Shown: positions 46,236-56,018, numbered from the stretch's first letter. The stretch is DNA of 64,000 nt from Cytophagales bacterium (GCA_027317105.1 DAHVFH010000010.1:1-64000); one strand, 5' to 3'. Notes: a model not told the origin generated them from the sequence alone. Numbers and translations: made by a program.

Positions 46236-49200
46236 ATGAAATTGAATAAAATATTTATCCCGATCCTTTTCCTCTTGCTATTGGCCACTTACGTGGGAAC
46301 AGCTCAAGACAAACGTACCGTTAAAACAAAAGTAGCCGATGTGCTGGCGTTGCTTCCGGCTAATGACAACCCACAAGCCAACCGCTTGTTTCATGAGCTG
46401 TTGAACATTGGTGATGAAGGCTTAGCACTCGTCACCGATCAGGTTCAACCCAATGGAAAGGAAGAAGGGGTTAGTACTCGTTTTGCGGTTTCGTTGCTTA
46501 CGCATTATGCAACCACAAAAGAAGAGAAAGCAAAGATTGAACAGGTTTACCTCTCAGCCTTGAGCAAACCCAATAGCACTGAAGTGAAAGCGTATTTCAT
46601 CAGCAACCTGAAACTGATTGGTTCAGATGCCTCCGTAAAATCCCTGGCAACATACCTTTCTGATAAAGAATTATTCGACCCCGCCATTTCCGCGTTGGTG
46701 ACCATTGGAACAATCGATGCTAGACAAGTGCTCATGAATGCCTTAAGTTCTTCAACTGTAGCCAAGGCAAGGTTGATTAAAGCCATGGGAGAATTAAAAC
46801 TTCAGCCTACATTATCAACGATCACTGGGTTTGTTTCAAGTGATGATCTTTCCTTGAGGAAGTCGGCTTTATGGTCTATCGCGTTAATTGCCGATGCGGC
46901 TTCTTATGATGTGCTACTTCAGCAAGCCAAAAAAGTGGGGTTTAAAAATGATCCTTCCGAAGCCACCAACGCCTTGATTGAGTTCATGCACCAGACCGCA
47001 GCCAAGGACAACACCACACTGAGTTTTAAAATAAGCCAGGACATATTGGCGAATACGCCCGATGCCGCCCAACAACATTTTAGGCTAGCCGCCTTGCGAA
47101 ATTTGGTGAAAGTAAATCCAAATGAATCCGTCAAAGTGTTGATCAATGAGCGAACCAAATTTGATTCCGAATATCAAAAAGAAATTTTGAACACCGCCCA
47201 GGCTGGTGCCAGCAATGCCACGTCCCTAGCACTGTGGATGAAAGAATACAAAAAATCAAAAGGTGCAGCACAAGCCGAAATCTTGGCTATGCTCGCACGC
47301 GCCAACGCCAATGAGGGTTTCATCGAAAAAACCTTAGTGCCTATGCTTGCTTCGAAAAATCAAGAAGCAAGAGTAGTGGCTGAAGAAGAAATCGCCAGAA
47401 GCAAAAACAAAAAATTTGCCGGAGCGTTGGTGGATTATTTATCCAAATGTACAGACGACAAAGAATTGGCAGCAGCCAAAGAGGCCTTGTTGCAATTGAC
47501 CGATAAAGACAATGCCGGCTTGGTGGCGCAAAAAATCGAATCGGCTCAACCCAAAAACAAAGTGGTGCTGTTGCAAGTGCTGGCCGAAAGACGTGCTGTT
47601 AATTATTTTGAGATCGCTGCCAAGCAAACATTATCCAATGACGCAAGCGTAAAACAAGCCGCCTATGCCGCGTTGCCTAATTTGTCTTCGGGAAAGAATA
47701 TGAGTACCCTTCTAACCATGCTCCTTGCCTCGCAAAATGATGCAGAAACGAAAACCATTCAACGTGCCATCATCGCTGCCATCGATAACAATGCTACTGC
47801 GTTGATCAACGAAGTCTATCAAAAAGATAAGATCAAAATTCTTCCGGTATTGCCTTATGTCAACGACAACGATGCTTTGGGAAACGTGGTTTCTACCTTT
47901 ACCAATGGCAACGAGCAAGAAAAAGAAATTGCCTTTGATGCATTGTTGAATTGGCAAAACCAGGACGCGGCAAGAACTCTATTGGGTATCCGAAAAAACG
48001 AAAGCCTAAAAAAATACCATGACAAAGCTTTCAGTGCTTTCATTTCACAAGTAACTAAATCGGAATTGCCGGACGATCAGAAACTTTTAATGCTGAAAGA
48101 AATTATGCCGCTTGCTTCTACCAAACCAGAAAGGGAATCAGTCATTATATCCGCGGGTAGCGTAAGGACATTTTTGTCTCTTATGTTTGTGGCCAATTAC
48201 CTGGATGATACCGACCTCAGCAGCGCGGCAAGTCGTTCTGCGTTCCAGCTTGCCTTGCCTACCTCCGATGCCAAGGCAGGATTGACTGGTGTGGAAGTCC
48301 GTAAGATACTTCAACATATACTTGATAAATTGACCGGTGGTGATAGCCAATATGAAAAAATTGACATTACTACTTACTTAGCAAATCTTCCTTATACAAA
48401 AGGATATGAGCCTATTTTCAATGGTGTTGACTTAAGTGGCTGGCAAGGGCTTGTTGAAAATCCTATCGCCCGCGCTAAAATGACCAAAGAAGTGTTGGCC
48501 GCAAAACAAGTGGAGGCCAATGCCAAAATCAAAAATAACTGGAGCGTGAAAGATGGTTGTATAGTATTTAGCGGAGATGGAGCCAATTTGTGCACTGCCC
48601 GTCCTTATGGAGATTTTGAAATGTTAGTGGATTGGAAAATCTCGAAGGATGGTGACAGTGGAATTTATTTAAGAGGATCACCCCAAGTTCAGATTTGGGA
48701 CATTGCCCGTGTGAAGTCTGGCGCACAGGTTGGGTCGGGTGGACTTTACAATAATAAAACTGAGAGAAGCACTCCGTTGGTGGTTGCCGATAATCCCGTT
48801 GGGGAATGGAATACCTTCCGCATTAAAATGATTGGTAATAAAGTAACCGTTTATTTAAATGGCGTTTTGGTTGTCGATAATGTAGTGCTGGAAAATTACT
48901 GGGATCGGAGAATTCCCATTTTTACTGAAGAGGCCATCGAGTTGCAAGCCCACGGCACGGAACTGGCTTTCCGAAATATCTATGTGAAGGAGTTTGGCAG
49001 TAAACCCTACGAACTGACCAAAGAAGAAAAAGAACAAGGATTTAATTTTTTGTTCAACGGAAAAGATCTCAACCAATGGGTGGGCAACAAAACCGATTAT
49101 GTGGTGGAAGACAACACCATTGCTATTTATCCTTCTAACGAAAGTCATGGCAATCTTTATACCGAAAAAGAATTTTCAGATTTTATTTTCCGGTTCGAAT

Positions 49201-49616
49201 TCCAGCTTACGCCCGGTGCAAACAATGGCTTGGGCATCCATGCTCCGCTGGAGGGCGATGTAGCTTACGTTGGAAAAGAAATTCAGATCCTCGATAATGA
49301 TGCCCCCGTTTATTCAAAACTAGAAGTATATCAATACCACGGTTCGGTGTATGGTGTGATGCCCGCTAAGCGTGGATTCCTTAAGCCGGTAGGTGAGTGG
49401 AATTATGAAGAAGTATATGTGAAGGGGGATGCTATTAAAGTAACCTTAAATGGTACTGTTATTCTGGAAGGAGACCTTAAGAAAGCAACCAAAAAGGGCA
49501 CGCTAGATCATAAAGAACATCCTGGGCTGAAGAAGCACACAGGCCACATCGGATTTTTGGGTCACGGCTCAATTGTAAAATTCAAAAACATCCGCATAAA
49601 AGAACTATCAAAATAA
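46236..49616 (+). CDS. exported HEAT-repeat protein with two DUF1080 domains
   Basis: This 1126-residue protein (from the chosen ATG) has a signal peptide ending YVGTAQ, then HEAT/armadillo-like helical repeats (about 25-700). Two DUF1080 (3-keto-disaccharide hydrolase) domains follow: GYEPIFNGVDLSGWQGL (about 725-930) and GFNFLFNGKDLNQWVG (about 935-1126). Both contain the strands GDSGIYLRGSPQVQIWD-like and GLGIHAPLEGDVAYVGKEIQILD. An upstream ATG at 46224 is possible; 46236 starts a better signal peptide. The product is probably periplasmic. Confidence 0.88.
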   Translation: MKLNKIFIPILFLLLLATYVGTAQDKRTVKTKVADVLALLPANDNPQANRLFHELLNIGDEGLALVTDQVQPNGKEEGVSTRFAVSLLTHYATTKEEKAKIEQVYLSALSKPNSTEVKAYFISNLKLIGSDASVKSLATYLSDKELFDPAISALVTIGTIDARQVLMNALSSSTVAKARLIKAMGELKLQPTLSTITGFVSSDDLSLRKSALWSIALIADAASYDVLLQQAKKVGFKNDPSEATNALIEFMHQTAAKDNTTLSFKISQDILANTPDAAQQHFRLAALRNLVKVNPNESVKVLINERTKFDSEYQKEILNTAQAGASNATSLALWMKEYKKSKGAAQAEILAMLARANANEGFIEKTLVPMLASKNQEARVVAEEEIARSKNKKFAGALVDYLSKCTDDKELAAAKEALLQLTDKDNAGLVAQKIESAQPKNKVVLLQVLAERRAVNYFEIAAKQTLSNDASVKQAAYAALPNLSSGKNMSTLLTMLLASQNDAETKTIQRAIIAAIDNNATALINEVYQKDKIKILPVLPYVNDNDALGNVVSTFTNGNEQEKEIAFDALLNWQNQDAARTLLGIRKNESLKKYHDKAFSAFISQVTKSELPDDQKLLMLKEIMPLASTKPERESVIISAGSVRTFLSLMFVANYLDDTDLSSAASRSAFQLALPTSDAKAGLTGVEVRKILQHILDKLTGGDSQYEKIDITTYLANLPYTKGYEPIFNGVDLSGWQGLVENPIARAKMTKEVLAAKQVEANAKIKNNWSVKDGCIVFSGDGANLCTARPYGDFEMLVDWKISKDGDSGIYLRGSPQVQIWDIARVKSGAQVGSGGLYNNKTERSTPLVVADNPVGEWNTFRIKMIGNKVTVYLNGVLVVDNVVLENYWDRRIPIFTEEAIELQAHGTELAFRNIYVKEFGSKPYELTKEEKEQGFNFLFNGKDLNQWVGNKTDYVVEDNTIAIYPSNESHGNLYTEKEFSDFIFRFEFQLTPGANNGLGIHAPLEGDVAYVGKEIQILDNDAPVYSKLEVYQYHGSVYGVMPAKRGFLKPVGEWNYEEVYVKGDAIKVTLNGTVILEGDLKKATKKGTLDHKEHPGLKKHTGHIGFLGHGSIVKFKNIRIKELSK

Positions 49617-49628
49617 GCATAGGTTATT

Positions 49629-49693
49629 ATCGATTTTAGATTGTTGATTTATTGTAAGACAATCCAATTCGTAAATCGTAAATTTATAATTAT
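49629..49693. repeat. two facing period-7 arms before the acyltransferase gene
   Basis: The left arm (49629-49656) has heptamers of the type NTNGATT. The right arm (49666-49693) has four heptamers (AATTCGT, AAATCGT and two diverged). The arms are imperfect inverted repeats with a short unique centre. The right arm runs into the ATG at 49692, so the open frame upstream of it is repeat sequence. Confidence 0.65.
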
Positions 49694-50801
49694 GACATCC
49701 GTTATCCCCTCACAACGCCTCCATTCTTTGGATGCCCTTCGGGGTTTTGATATGTTTTGGATCATGGGAGCCGAAGAAGTCGTCCAGGCATTAGCCAAGG
49801 CAACAGGTTCGCCCATTTTTACTACCATGGCTGTTGAACTGATCCATCCACAATGGAATGGTTTTCATTTCTATGATTTGATTTTTCCTCTTTTTTTATT
49901 TCTGGCGGGAGTGGCTACACCTTATTCAATTGGAAAAGAATTGGACAAAGGGAAAAGTAAGAACGAACTTTTACTGCGGGTGATAAAAAGAGGATTGGTG
50001 CTGGTGTTGTTGGGTCTCATCTATAATAATGGACTTGAGATAAAGCCCATCGCTGAAATCCGTTTTGGAAGTGTACTCGGAAGAATTGGTTTGGCGTACA
50101 TGTTTGCGAACATTATTTATTTGTACACGAAACAGCGAGGGCAAATCATTTGGTTTGGTAGTCTCCTTTTAGGGTACTGGCTGTTGTTTTTAATAGGTGC
50201 TGCCCCCGGTTTTCCCGCTGGCGATTTGACTATGGAAGGAAACGTGGCCTCTTACCTAGATCGTCTGATCATGCCGGGCAGGCTTTATTTAGGAATCCAT
50301 GATCCAGAAGGGCTTACCTCCACCATTCCTGCCATCGCTACAGCCTTGCTTGGGATTTATGCGGGCAACCTCTTAAAAAATAATCCAATGACGATGGAGA
50401 AAAAGGCTATGCACCTGTTTGTTTTAGGTATTGTTTCTCTGGCTTTAGGACAAATCTGGAATTTCGTTTTGCCGATCAACAAAAATCTTTGGTCTAGTTC
50501 TTTTGTCCTGCATGTTGGTGGTTATAGCTTGCTTCTTTTGGCGCTGTTCTATTACATCATCGATGTGAAAGGCTACCAGCGGTGGTCGTTCTTTTTTACC
50601 ATCATCGGCATGAATTCCATTTTGATCTATATGTCGGGTAGATTCATTGATTGGGAATACACCACCAAGGCAATCTTTCAATGGCTGGGCCAACTCACTG
50701 GCGATCCTGTTAATTTAGTGGCGATGGCTATTTGCTATTTGATGGTGAAATGGACATTTCTATATTTTATGTACAAGAAGAATGTGTTTTTACGAGTGTA
50801 G
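49692..50801 (+). CDS. HGSNAT/DUF5009-like membrane acyltransferase
   Basis: This protein (369 residues from the chosen ATG) has about ten transmembrane helices. It begins RLHSLDALRGFDMFWIMGAEE, with the His/Asp pattern of heparan-alpha-glucosaminide N-acetyltransferase and DUF5009 proteins, then FYDLIFPLFLFLAGVATPYS. It is predicted to acetylate a sugar across the membrane. The 17 residues encoded before this ATG are repeat-derived. It sits in the sugar-related gene run from 44.9 to 53.8 kb. Confidence 0.88.
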   Translation: MTSVIPSQRLHSLDALRGFDMFWIMGAEEVVQALAKATGSPIFTTMAVELIHPQWNGFHFYDLIFPLFLFLAGVATPYSIGKELDKGKSKNELLLRVIKRGLVLVLLGLIYNNGLEIKPIAEIRFGSVLGRIGLAYMFANIIYLYTKQRGQIIWFGSLLLGYWLLFLIGAAPGFPAGDLTMEGNVASYLDRLIMPGRLYLGIHDPEGLTSTIPAIATALLGIYAGNLLKNNPMTMEKKAMHLFVLGIVSLALGQIWNFVLPINKNLWSSSFVLHVGGYSLLLLALFYYIIDVKGYQRWSFFFTIIGMNSILIYMSGRFIDWEYTTKAIFQWLGQLTGDPVNLVAMAICYLMVKWTFLYFMYKKNVFLRV

Positions 50802-50894
50802 CCATTAGTTATTCATATAAACCTGATACCTTCTGTCAACTTCTTAATGAAGAATCCATTTACATACGCTTAACTTTAATAAAACATTAATCCG

Positions 50895-52415
50895 ATGAAA
50901 TACTTAAATCTGATTTTCATGCTTATGATTGCTTCCATCTCGAAAGGGCAATCGCCCATAGGTGTATTTGCCAACCACGCAGATATTGGCAAACCCAAAA
51001 TCAGCGGTTCGGCAACCTATGATCAAGCTGCGCAAACGTATACCCTTCATGGTTCAGGCTATAACATTTGGTTTGAGCGGGATGAGTTTCAATATGCCTA
51101 TAAAAAGTTGGCTGGAGATTTTATCCTCACGGCTAATTTCGCTTTTTCAGGTGAGGGCGCAGATCCGCATCGTAAAATCGGATGGATGCTTCGCGGCTCT
51201 TTGGATGCCGATGCACCTCACTGCAGTGCCGTCCTCCATGGAGATGGCTTGACCGTTTTGCAATGGCGACTTTTGAAGGGAGCCTTTATGCGCGACCCTG
51301 AAGATGAAATCTTTTCAACCAAAAAAAATTATTCCATTCTTCAACTTGAGCGATCGGGAAAAACCATTACCCTTCGCGCGGCCCATTTTGGAGAACCCCT
51401 TCAGTGGATCGGTTCAACACAAATGGAAAGTTTAAAAGACAGCGTATATGCAGGGCTTTTCATTTGCGCCCACAACGAGAAGGCAAAAGAAGAAGCAAAA
51501 ATCTGGAATGTGCGGATCGACCAACCGGTGCCAAAAGACTACAACCCGGATAAGTCGGGATACATCGGCTGTCGAATGGAAATATTGGATGTTGCTAATG
51601 GACATCGGAAAGTAATCCATGAATCAAAGACACGGTTTGAAGCACCGAACTGGATGCCCGATGGCAAGAAGTTGCTCTTCAATGAGAACAGATCATTATA
51701 CACTATTCCCATTGAAGGAGGAACGCAAGAAAAAGTAAATACGGGAACAGCTAATCACCTGAACAACGATCACGGAATTTCCTTTGATGGCAAGATGCTC
51801 GCCATCAGCCATCATCGGCAAGGACTTTCGGGAGGTGGGTCGACTGTTTATGTGTTGCCACTTCAGGGCGGTGAACCCAAACAACTCACAGACAAGACTC
51901 CTTCCTATTGGCATGGCTGGTCTGCCGATGGTAAAGAAGTTGCCTTCGTGGGCATGCGCGATGGCAAATACTACAACATCTTCACCATTCCGGTAAAAGG
52001 AGGAACAGAAAAAGCGCTCACCGATAATAAGGGCTGGCATTATGACGGGCCGGAATATTCAAAGGATGGAAAATACATTTACTACAACGGAAGCGAAAGC
52101 GGAACGATGCAAATCTGGCGGATGAAGCCGGATGGCACAGGCAAAGAGCAACTGACTTTTGACGAAAACAACAACTGGTTTCCGCACCTCTCGCCTGATG
52201 GAAAATGGATGGTGTTTATTTCGTTCCCGCCAACCATTGACGTCAGTTCCCATCCCTCATACAAGCAAGTGCAGCTTCGGCTGATGCCCCTAACCTCAGC
52301 CGGTGGGCCAAAAACCATTGCGTATCTCTATGGCGGCCAGGGAACCATCAACGTGCCGTCATGGTCGCCCGATGGGAAGTACATCGCTTTTGTGAGTAAT
52401 TCACAGAAATACTGA
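50895..52415 (+). CDS. exported PD40/TolB-like beta-propeller protein
   Basis: This 506-residue protein has a signal peptide (about 1-18, ending SKGQ). A beta-sandwich of about 180 residues follows. The C-terminal six-bladed PD40/TolB propeller shows repeated NWMPDGKKLLF, SFDGKMLAIS, SADGKEVAFV, SKDGKYIYYN and SPDGKYIAFV blades. It is probably periplasmic, with a scaffolding or binding role. It ends at a hairpin at 52424-52450. Confidence 0.85.
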   Translation: MKYLNLIFMLMIASISKGQSPIGVFANHADIGKPKISGSATYDQAAQTYTLHGSGYNIWFERDEFQYAYKKLAGDFILTANFAFSGEGADPHRKIGWMLRGSLDADAPHCSAVLHGDGLTVLQWRLLKGAFMRDPEDEIFSTKKNYSILQLERSGKTITLRAAHFGEPLQWIGSTQMESLKDSVYAGLFICAHNEKAKEEAKIWNVRIDQPVPKDYNPDKSGYIGCRMEILDVANGHRKVIHESKTRFEAPNWMPDGKKLLFNENRSLYTIPIEGGTQEKVNTGTANHLNNDHGISFDGKMLAISHHRQGLSGGGSTVYVLPLQGGEPKQLTDKTPSYWHGWSADGKEVAFVGMRDGKYYNIFTIPVKGGTEKALTDNKGWHYDGPEYSKDGKYIYYNGSESGTMQIWRMKPDGTGKEQLTFDENNNWFPHLSPDGKWMVFISFPPTIDVSSHPSYKQVQLRLMPLTSAGGPKTIAYLYGGQGTINVPSWSPDGKYIAFVSNSQKY

Positions 52416-52423
52416 ACCAAAGT

Positions 52424-52450
52424 CGTCCTACCTTTCTAAGGGGTAGGACG
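52424..52450. terminator. probable intrinsic terminator
   Basis: CGTCCTACC (52424-52432) pairs perfectly with GGTAGGACG (52442-52450) across a 9-base loop, 9 bases after the PD40 stop codon. A T-run follows about 13 bases later (AATTTTTTC), so termination is likely but not textbook. Confidence 0.6.
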
Positions 52451-52619
52451 GCTACATGGGAATTTTTTCTTCCAATCTATCGTCAATCGTTTGCAAAAGA
52501 ATAATTTTTCCGTCATCTTCCGCCACTCAAATCATTTTCATTAGCTAAACAAATCAATTAAATCTCGCTGCTTCGAGTTGACCCACATCTAATCCTAAAT
52601 AGCCAAAACCCATTTTTTT

Positions 52620-53840
52620 ATGAGCGATCAAAACCACAAACGACTTTTCTACGCTAGCTGCTTCGCGCTAATTACCACTGCATTTTCTTTCAGCATAAGG
52701 GCGGGAATCCTACCTGAATTGGGAACCAAATTAAGCTTGTCTGCTGAGCAGCTCGGATTTATCAACTCGATGTGGTTCGTTGGATTTCCCATTTCCATGG
52801 TGCTTGGAGGAATATTTTATGGCACTTTAGGACCAAAGCGGATTATGATTTTCGCCTTTTTTGCACACACCACCGGAATTCTTTTGACCATTTTCGCTGG
52901 CGGATATAGTATGCTGCTGATTTCTACCTTATTGATTGGTCTGGGCAATGGATGTACCGAGGCGGCTTGCAATCCAATGATTGCTGACAGCTACAGTGGT
53001 AAGACGATGAACACCCTTCTGAATCGGTTTCACATGTGGTTTCCAGGAGGTATCGTGCTCGGGAGTCTGATCTCACTTTTCATGACAAAAATGAACCTTG
53101 GATGGGAAGCACAAATATGGATCATCCTTATTCCAACCATAATCTATGCCTATCTGTTTTATGGACAAGAGTTTCCAAAGGCCAAGAACCTGGAGGGCAC
53201 AACGCTTGGCAGCAACCTGAAAGCGATGGCTACGCCACTTTTCATATTCATTTGTGCTTGCATGACGCTTACTGCTATTTCTGAGTTTGGCCCTCAGCAG
53301 TGGACGGGTATCATTATGGCAAAGAGTGGTGCTGAACCTATGGTCATCCTCGCATTAGTCACCGGATTAATGGCCGTTGGAAGATACTTCGGAGGAACAT
53401 TCGTAAACAAGTTTGACCAAACGGGTGTGCTGCTAGGGTCAGCCATTTTCGCGGCATTGGGTATCTATTTATTTAGTACACAAACCGGAGCAATGACATA
53501 TGTTGCAGCAGTATGTTTTGCCATGGGGGTGTGCTATTTCTGGCCGAACATGATTGGTTTTACGGCAGAGAAAATACCCGCCAGCGGTGCGATAGGAATG
53601 TCTATTGTTGGTGCATTTGGAATGTTTTCAACGTCCATCTGGCAACCGATTATAGGCGGTTGGATTGACAAGGCGCGTGTAGAGATGGCGACCGCAGATC
53701 TACAGGGTGATGCGCTGGATTTGGCTGCGGGCCAGGCTACCCTTCAAAGGATGGTCATGTTCCCTTTAATCCTTATTGTGTTGTTTACGATTCTTTTGTT
53801 CTGGGTGCGGAGTATTAAGGCCAAATCGCAAGCTGCATAA
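52620..53840 (+). CDS. MFS transporter
   Basis: This 406-residue membrane protein has 12 predicted helices and MFS character: N-terminal SFSIRAGILPELGTKLSLSAEQLGFINSMWFVGFPISMVLGG, and the helix 2-3 loop YGTLGPKRIM. It is of the FHS/FucP-like or sugar/nucleoside permease group, consistent with the neighbouring sugar enzymes. The final stretch is Lys-rich. The substrate is unknown. Confidence 0.85.
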   Translation: MSDQNHKRLFYASCFALITTAFSFSIRAGILPELGTKLSLSAEQLGFINSMWFVGFPISMVLGGIFYGTLGPKRIMIFAFFAHTTGILLTIFAGGYSMLLISTLLIGLGNGCTEAACNPMIADSYSGKTMNTLLNRFHMWFPGGIVLGSLISLFMTKMNLGWEAQIWIILIPTIIYAYLFYGQEFPKAKNLEGTTLGSNLKAMATPLFIFICACMTLTAISEFGPQQWTGIIMAKSGAEPMVILALVTGLMAVGRYFGGTFVNKFDQTGVLLGSAIFAALGIYLFSTQTGAMTYVAAVCFAMGVCYFWPNMIGFTAEKIPASGAIGMSIVGAFGMFSTSIWQPIIGGWIDKARVEMATADLQGDALDLAAGQATLQRMVMFPLILIVLFTILLFWVRSIKAKSQAA

Positions 53841-53880
53841 ACTTCTAACGGCTGAGATTAACAGGACGGGTTATGAGTTC

Positions 53881-54501
53881 TCAGCTAAAGATTTCCTTTA
53901 GATCGATAGCAAAGTCTTTAACTGATTTAGATTCGATCTTGCCTTTGTGCAGTTTTTGGAAGAGGCTAAATTTTCCTTTTTCGTTAAAATATTGCTCTAT
54001 GAATTCCTGCTCGGGGTCAATAATCCAGTATTCTGAAACCCCATGGGCTGCATAGTCAATAAATTTTTCATTGCGGTCGTATTTCTCAGTAGAGGGTGAG
54101 AGGATTTCTACAATGAAATCGGGGGCAGGGAAAAGCATTTGGTCATTGGTGAATCGGCTCGCCTTTTCCTTAGAAAAAAATACGATGTCAGGCTCATAGT
54201 CGTTGCGAGTCATTTCGACCATTACCTTCTCAACTCCAATTTCTCCCAAATTATTATGCTCAACATGAATATTTAAGAGACTTGTCAATTTTGTGGAAAC
54301 TCTCCAGTGCCTTCTTTTGGCTGGTGACTGATAAATAATCTCCCCATTAATAAATTCTGCCTTTATATTTTCGTGCACCAAATTTCTAAACTCCGTTCTC
54401 TTTTTAGTTTCGTTTGCTAAAACGGCCCGCACTTCTTCCATCAGCAAAACAATGTTGGGGTGTTCTTTCATCTGCATTAAAAGCTTATCCTCGCTTTGCA
54501 T
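53881..54501 (-). CDS. Uma2 family (DUF820) restriction-endonuclease-like protein
   Basis: This 206-residue protein has the PD-(D/E)XK-type core of Uma2: EPDIVFFSKE, then DFIVEILSPSTEKYDRNEKFIDYAAHGVSEYWIIDPEQEFIEQYF. The conserved Asp and Glu (PDI, VEI), Lys-containing SxxTxxxD and Y-WIIDP are intact. Uma2 genes are often multicopy and of unclear role. It marks the start of an accessory segment with hairpins and an hsdR remnant. Confidence 0.88.
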   Translation of the reverse strand: MQSEDKLLMQMKEHPNIVLLMEEVRAVLANETKKRTEFRNLVHENIKAEFINGEIIYQSPAKRRHWRVSTKLTSLLNIHVEHNNLGEIGVEKVMVEMTRNDYEPDIVFFSKEKASRFTNDQMLFPAPDFIVEILSPSTEKYDRNEKFIDYAAHGVSEYWIIDPEQEFIEQYFNEKGKFSLFQKLHKGKIESKSVKDFAIDLKEIFS

Positions 54502-54549
54502 ACTACAAATTAACGTAAAAAAGTTGACAAGATTTCTGGGAAGCGATTT

Positions 54550-54597
54550 GGGTGCAATTCAATTTCACCGCGTAGCCGAGCCGCAACCAAAGGTTGC
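54550..54597. repeat. dispersed repeat copy and small hairpin
   Basis: The 13-mer GGGTGCAATTCAA at 54550-54562 recurs in reverse orientation at 57507-57519, and a one-mismatch copy is at 57362. Nearby, GCAACC (54583-54588) pairs with GGTTGC (54592-54597) across three bases. This supports a dispersed-repeat character for this segment. Confidence 0.5.
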
Positions 54598-54730
54598 AAT
54601 AAGCCTCCAAGTCTAATTGTTTTTGGTGAAAAGACCTTGGGGGATTGACCAAGCAAGAAGAGCTATATACAATTGACGCAGTTACCTGTCAGTCCTAAGG
54701 AATGTGTCTCCAATTAATTTTTTGATTCTG

Positions 54731-54874
54731 CCCACGAAACGCTCCGATAGGAGCGAATGGTGGGTAGTAGAAAAGGCAAATAGTAATATTTACGTTCCGT
54801 AGGGACGTTTGGTGCAGAAGCGACATTTTGAAATGCACCAACGATTTTTGCTAGCGCGCGTTTTTAACGCGTGC
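54731..54874. repeat. cluster of four consecutive hairpins
   Basis: Four inverted repeats lie in 144 bases. At 54740-54755 CGCTCC/GGAGCG with GATA loop, inside an outer CCCAC/GTGGG (54731-54764). At 54792-54808 ACGTTCC/GGGACGT with one wobble pair. At 54809-54841 TTGGTGCA/TGCACCAA. At 54854-54874 GCGCGCGTT/AACGCGTGC. The dense layout resembles REP-type or mobile-element-end structures. No transposase gene is nearby. Confidence 0.7.
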
Positions 54875-55038
54875 ATCTGTTTTTATAGGTTGGTGTTTTT
54901 TACCCGAGGTTATATTCGCGCGGATTGCAAATGTTCACCCTTCGAAAGGTAACCGCTGAACGACCTTTCAGCAACTCAACACGCTGAACATGGCAGCCGA
55001 ATTTGCGCAGCTAACAAAAGAGTTAGAAACCCCGCTTT

Positions 55039-55867
55039 ATGAGTTTGGTGAAACGACTAAAAGCTGCTTACGATATTTGTGCCGCCAGTGATAAGCTAAC
55101 GCAAACAGAAAGGGATTACACGCATTTCTATTTGGCCGTGCGCTCCATTGTATTCAAACTTACCAAAGGCAATGCACCTGACATGGCACAGATGAATGCC
55201 CGTGTTAGAGAGATGATATAAGATGCTTTGCAAAGCGATGGCGTTGAAGAAATTTTCAAAATAGGGAACGAGGCAGAAAGCGAGCAAGACATTTTTGATA
55301 AAGACTACTTGGCCAAGATTGACAAAATCAAACTGCCCAATACCAAAATCAAATTATTGCAACAATTACTTACCAAAGTGATTGGAGAGATGCGCAAAGT
55401 TAACCGCGTAAAAGAAATTGACTTTTCCAAGAAAATGCAAGCCTTGGTAGAGCGCTACAACCAATGTGACGAGAATGACATTTTAAGAAGTGAGGTATAC
55501 GAGGAAATGGCGGAGCAACTGACCAATCTGATTTGGGAAGTTCACAAAGAGTTCTCAGCAGGCGATGAATTAGGAATTGAATTTGTAGAAAAAGCTTTTT
55601 ACGATATTCTAAAGGAGCTATGTGTAAAGTATGACTTCAAATATCCAGAAGATAAACTAATCGTATTAGCAAAAGCCGCTAAAGACTTAGTTGACAAACA
55701 AGCAAAGTTTCCAGATTGGAACAAACGAGACGATATTAAATCAGCCTTGAAAGTTGGCTTGATCTTGCTCTTAGATGAGTTTGACTGTCCGCCAGTAGAA
55801 AGAGATGAAGTGTATGTTGAAATTTTTTGAGCAGGCCGAGAACTTTAAGAAGTATGGAAAAGTATAA
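55039..55867 (+). pseudogene. HsdR C-terminal remnant (type I restriction, DUF3387)
   Basis: The segment encodes the DUF3387 C-terminal domain of a type I restriction R subunit: SLVKRLKAAYDICAASDKLTQTERDYTHFYLAVRS, then VEEIFKIGNEAESEQDIFDKDYLAKIDKIK. Three lesions show decay. The helicase and nuclease domains are missing upstream. An in-frame TAA (55219-55221) interrupts the domain. A run of six T (55823-55828) puts the end out of frame: with five T the frame would read EIFEQAENFKKYGKV and stop at 55867, the normal HsdR terminus. hsdM and hsdS are absent. Confidence 0.85.
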
Positions 55868-56018
55868 AATCCACTCGCTTGAATGAACCACCTGAGGATT
55901 CATTGAATTAATAACTTGAAGACGTGATTAACACGGAAAAAATGTGTAGCATTTGGTGTAAACAGAATATTCGAAGCATTTTATACTTTAACCAATTAAT
56001 AATCAAATAATTAAAGCG

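Larger units (their letters stand above)
54502..55038. other. non-coding accessory segment, 537 bases
   Basis: This gap lies between the Uma2 gene and the hsdR remnant. It holds the dispersed 13-mer, a small hairpin and the four-hairpin cluster listed separately. No open frame with protein character is seen, although part of a missing hsdR 5' region might once have stood here. Confidence 0.5.

Noticed and set aside
49641..49691. Upstream extension of the membrane acyltransferase from a TTG
   Set aside because: The residues come from the heptamer arms; the family N-terminus fits the ATG at 49692.
54571..54580. Second copy of the tRNA-Thr 3' end as an attachment site
   Set aside because: Only about seven bases (AGCCGAG) are shared, which is expected by chance.
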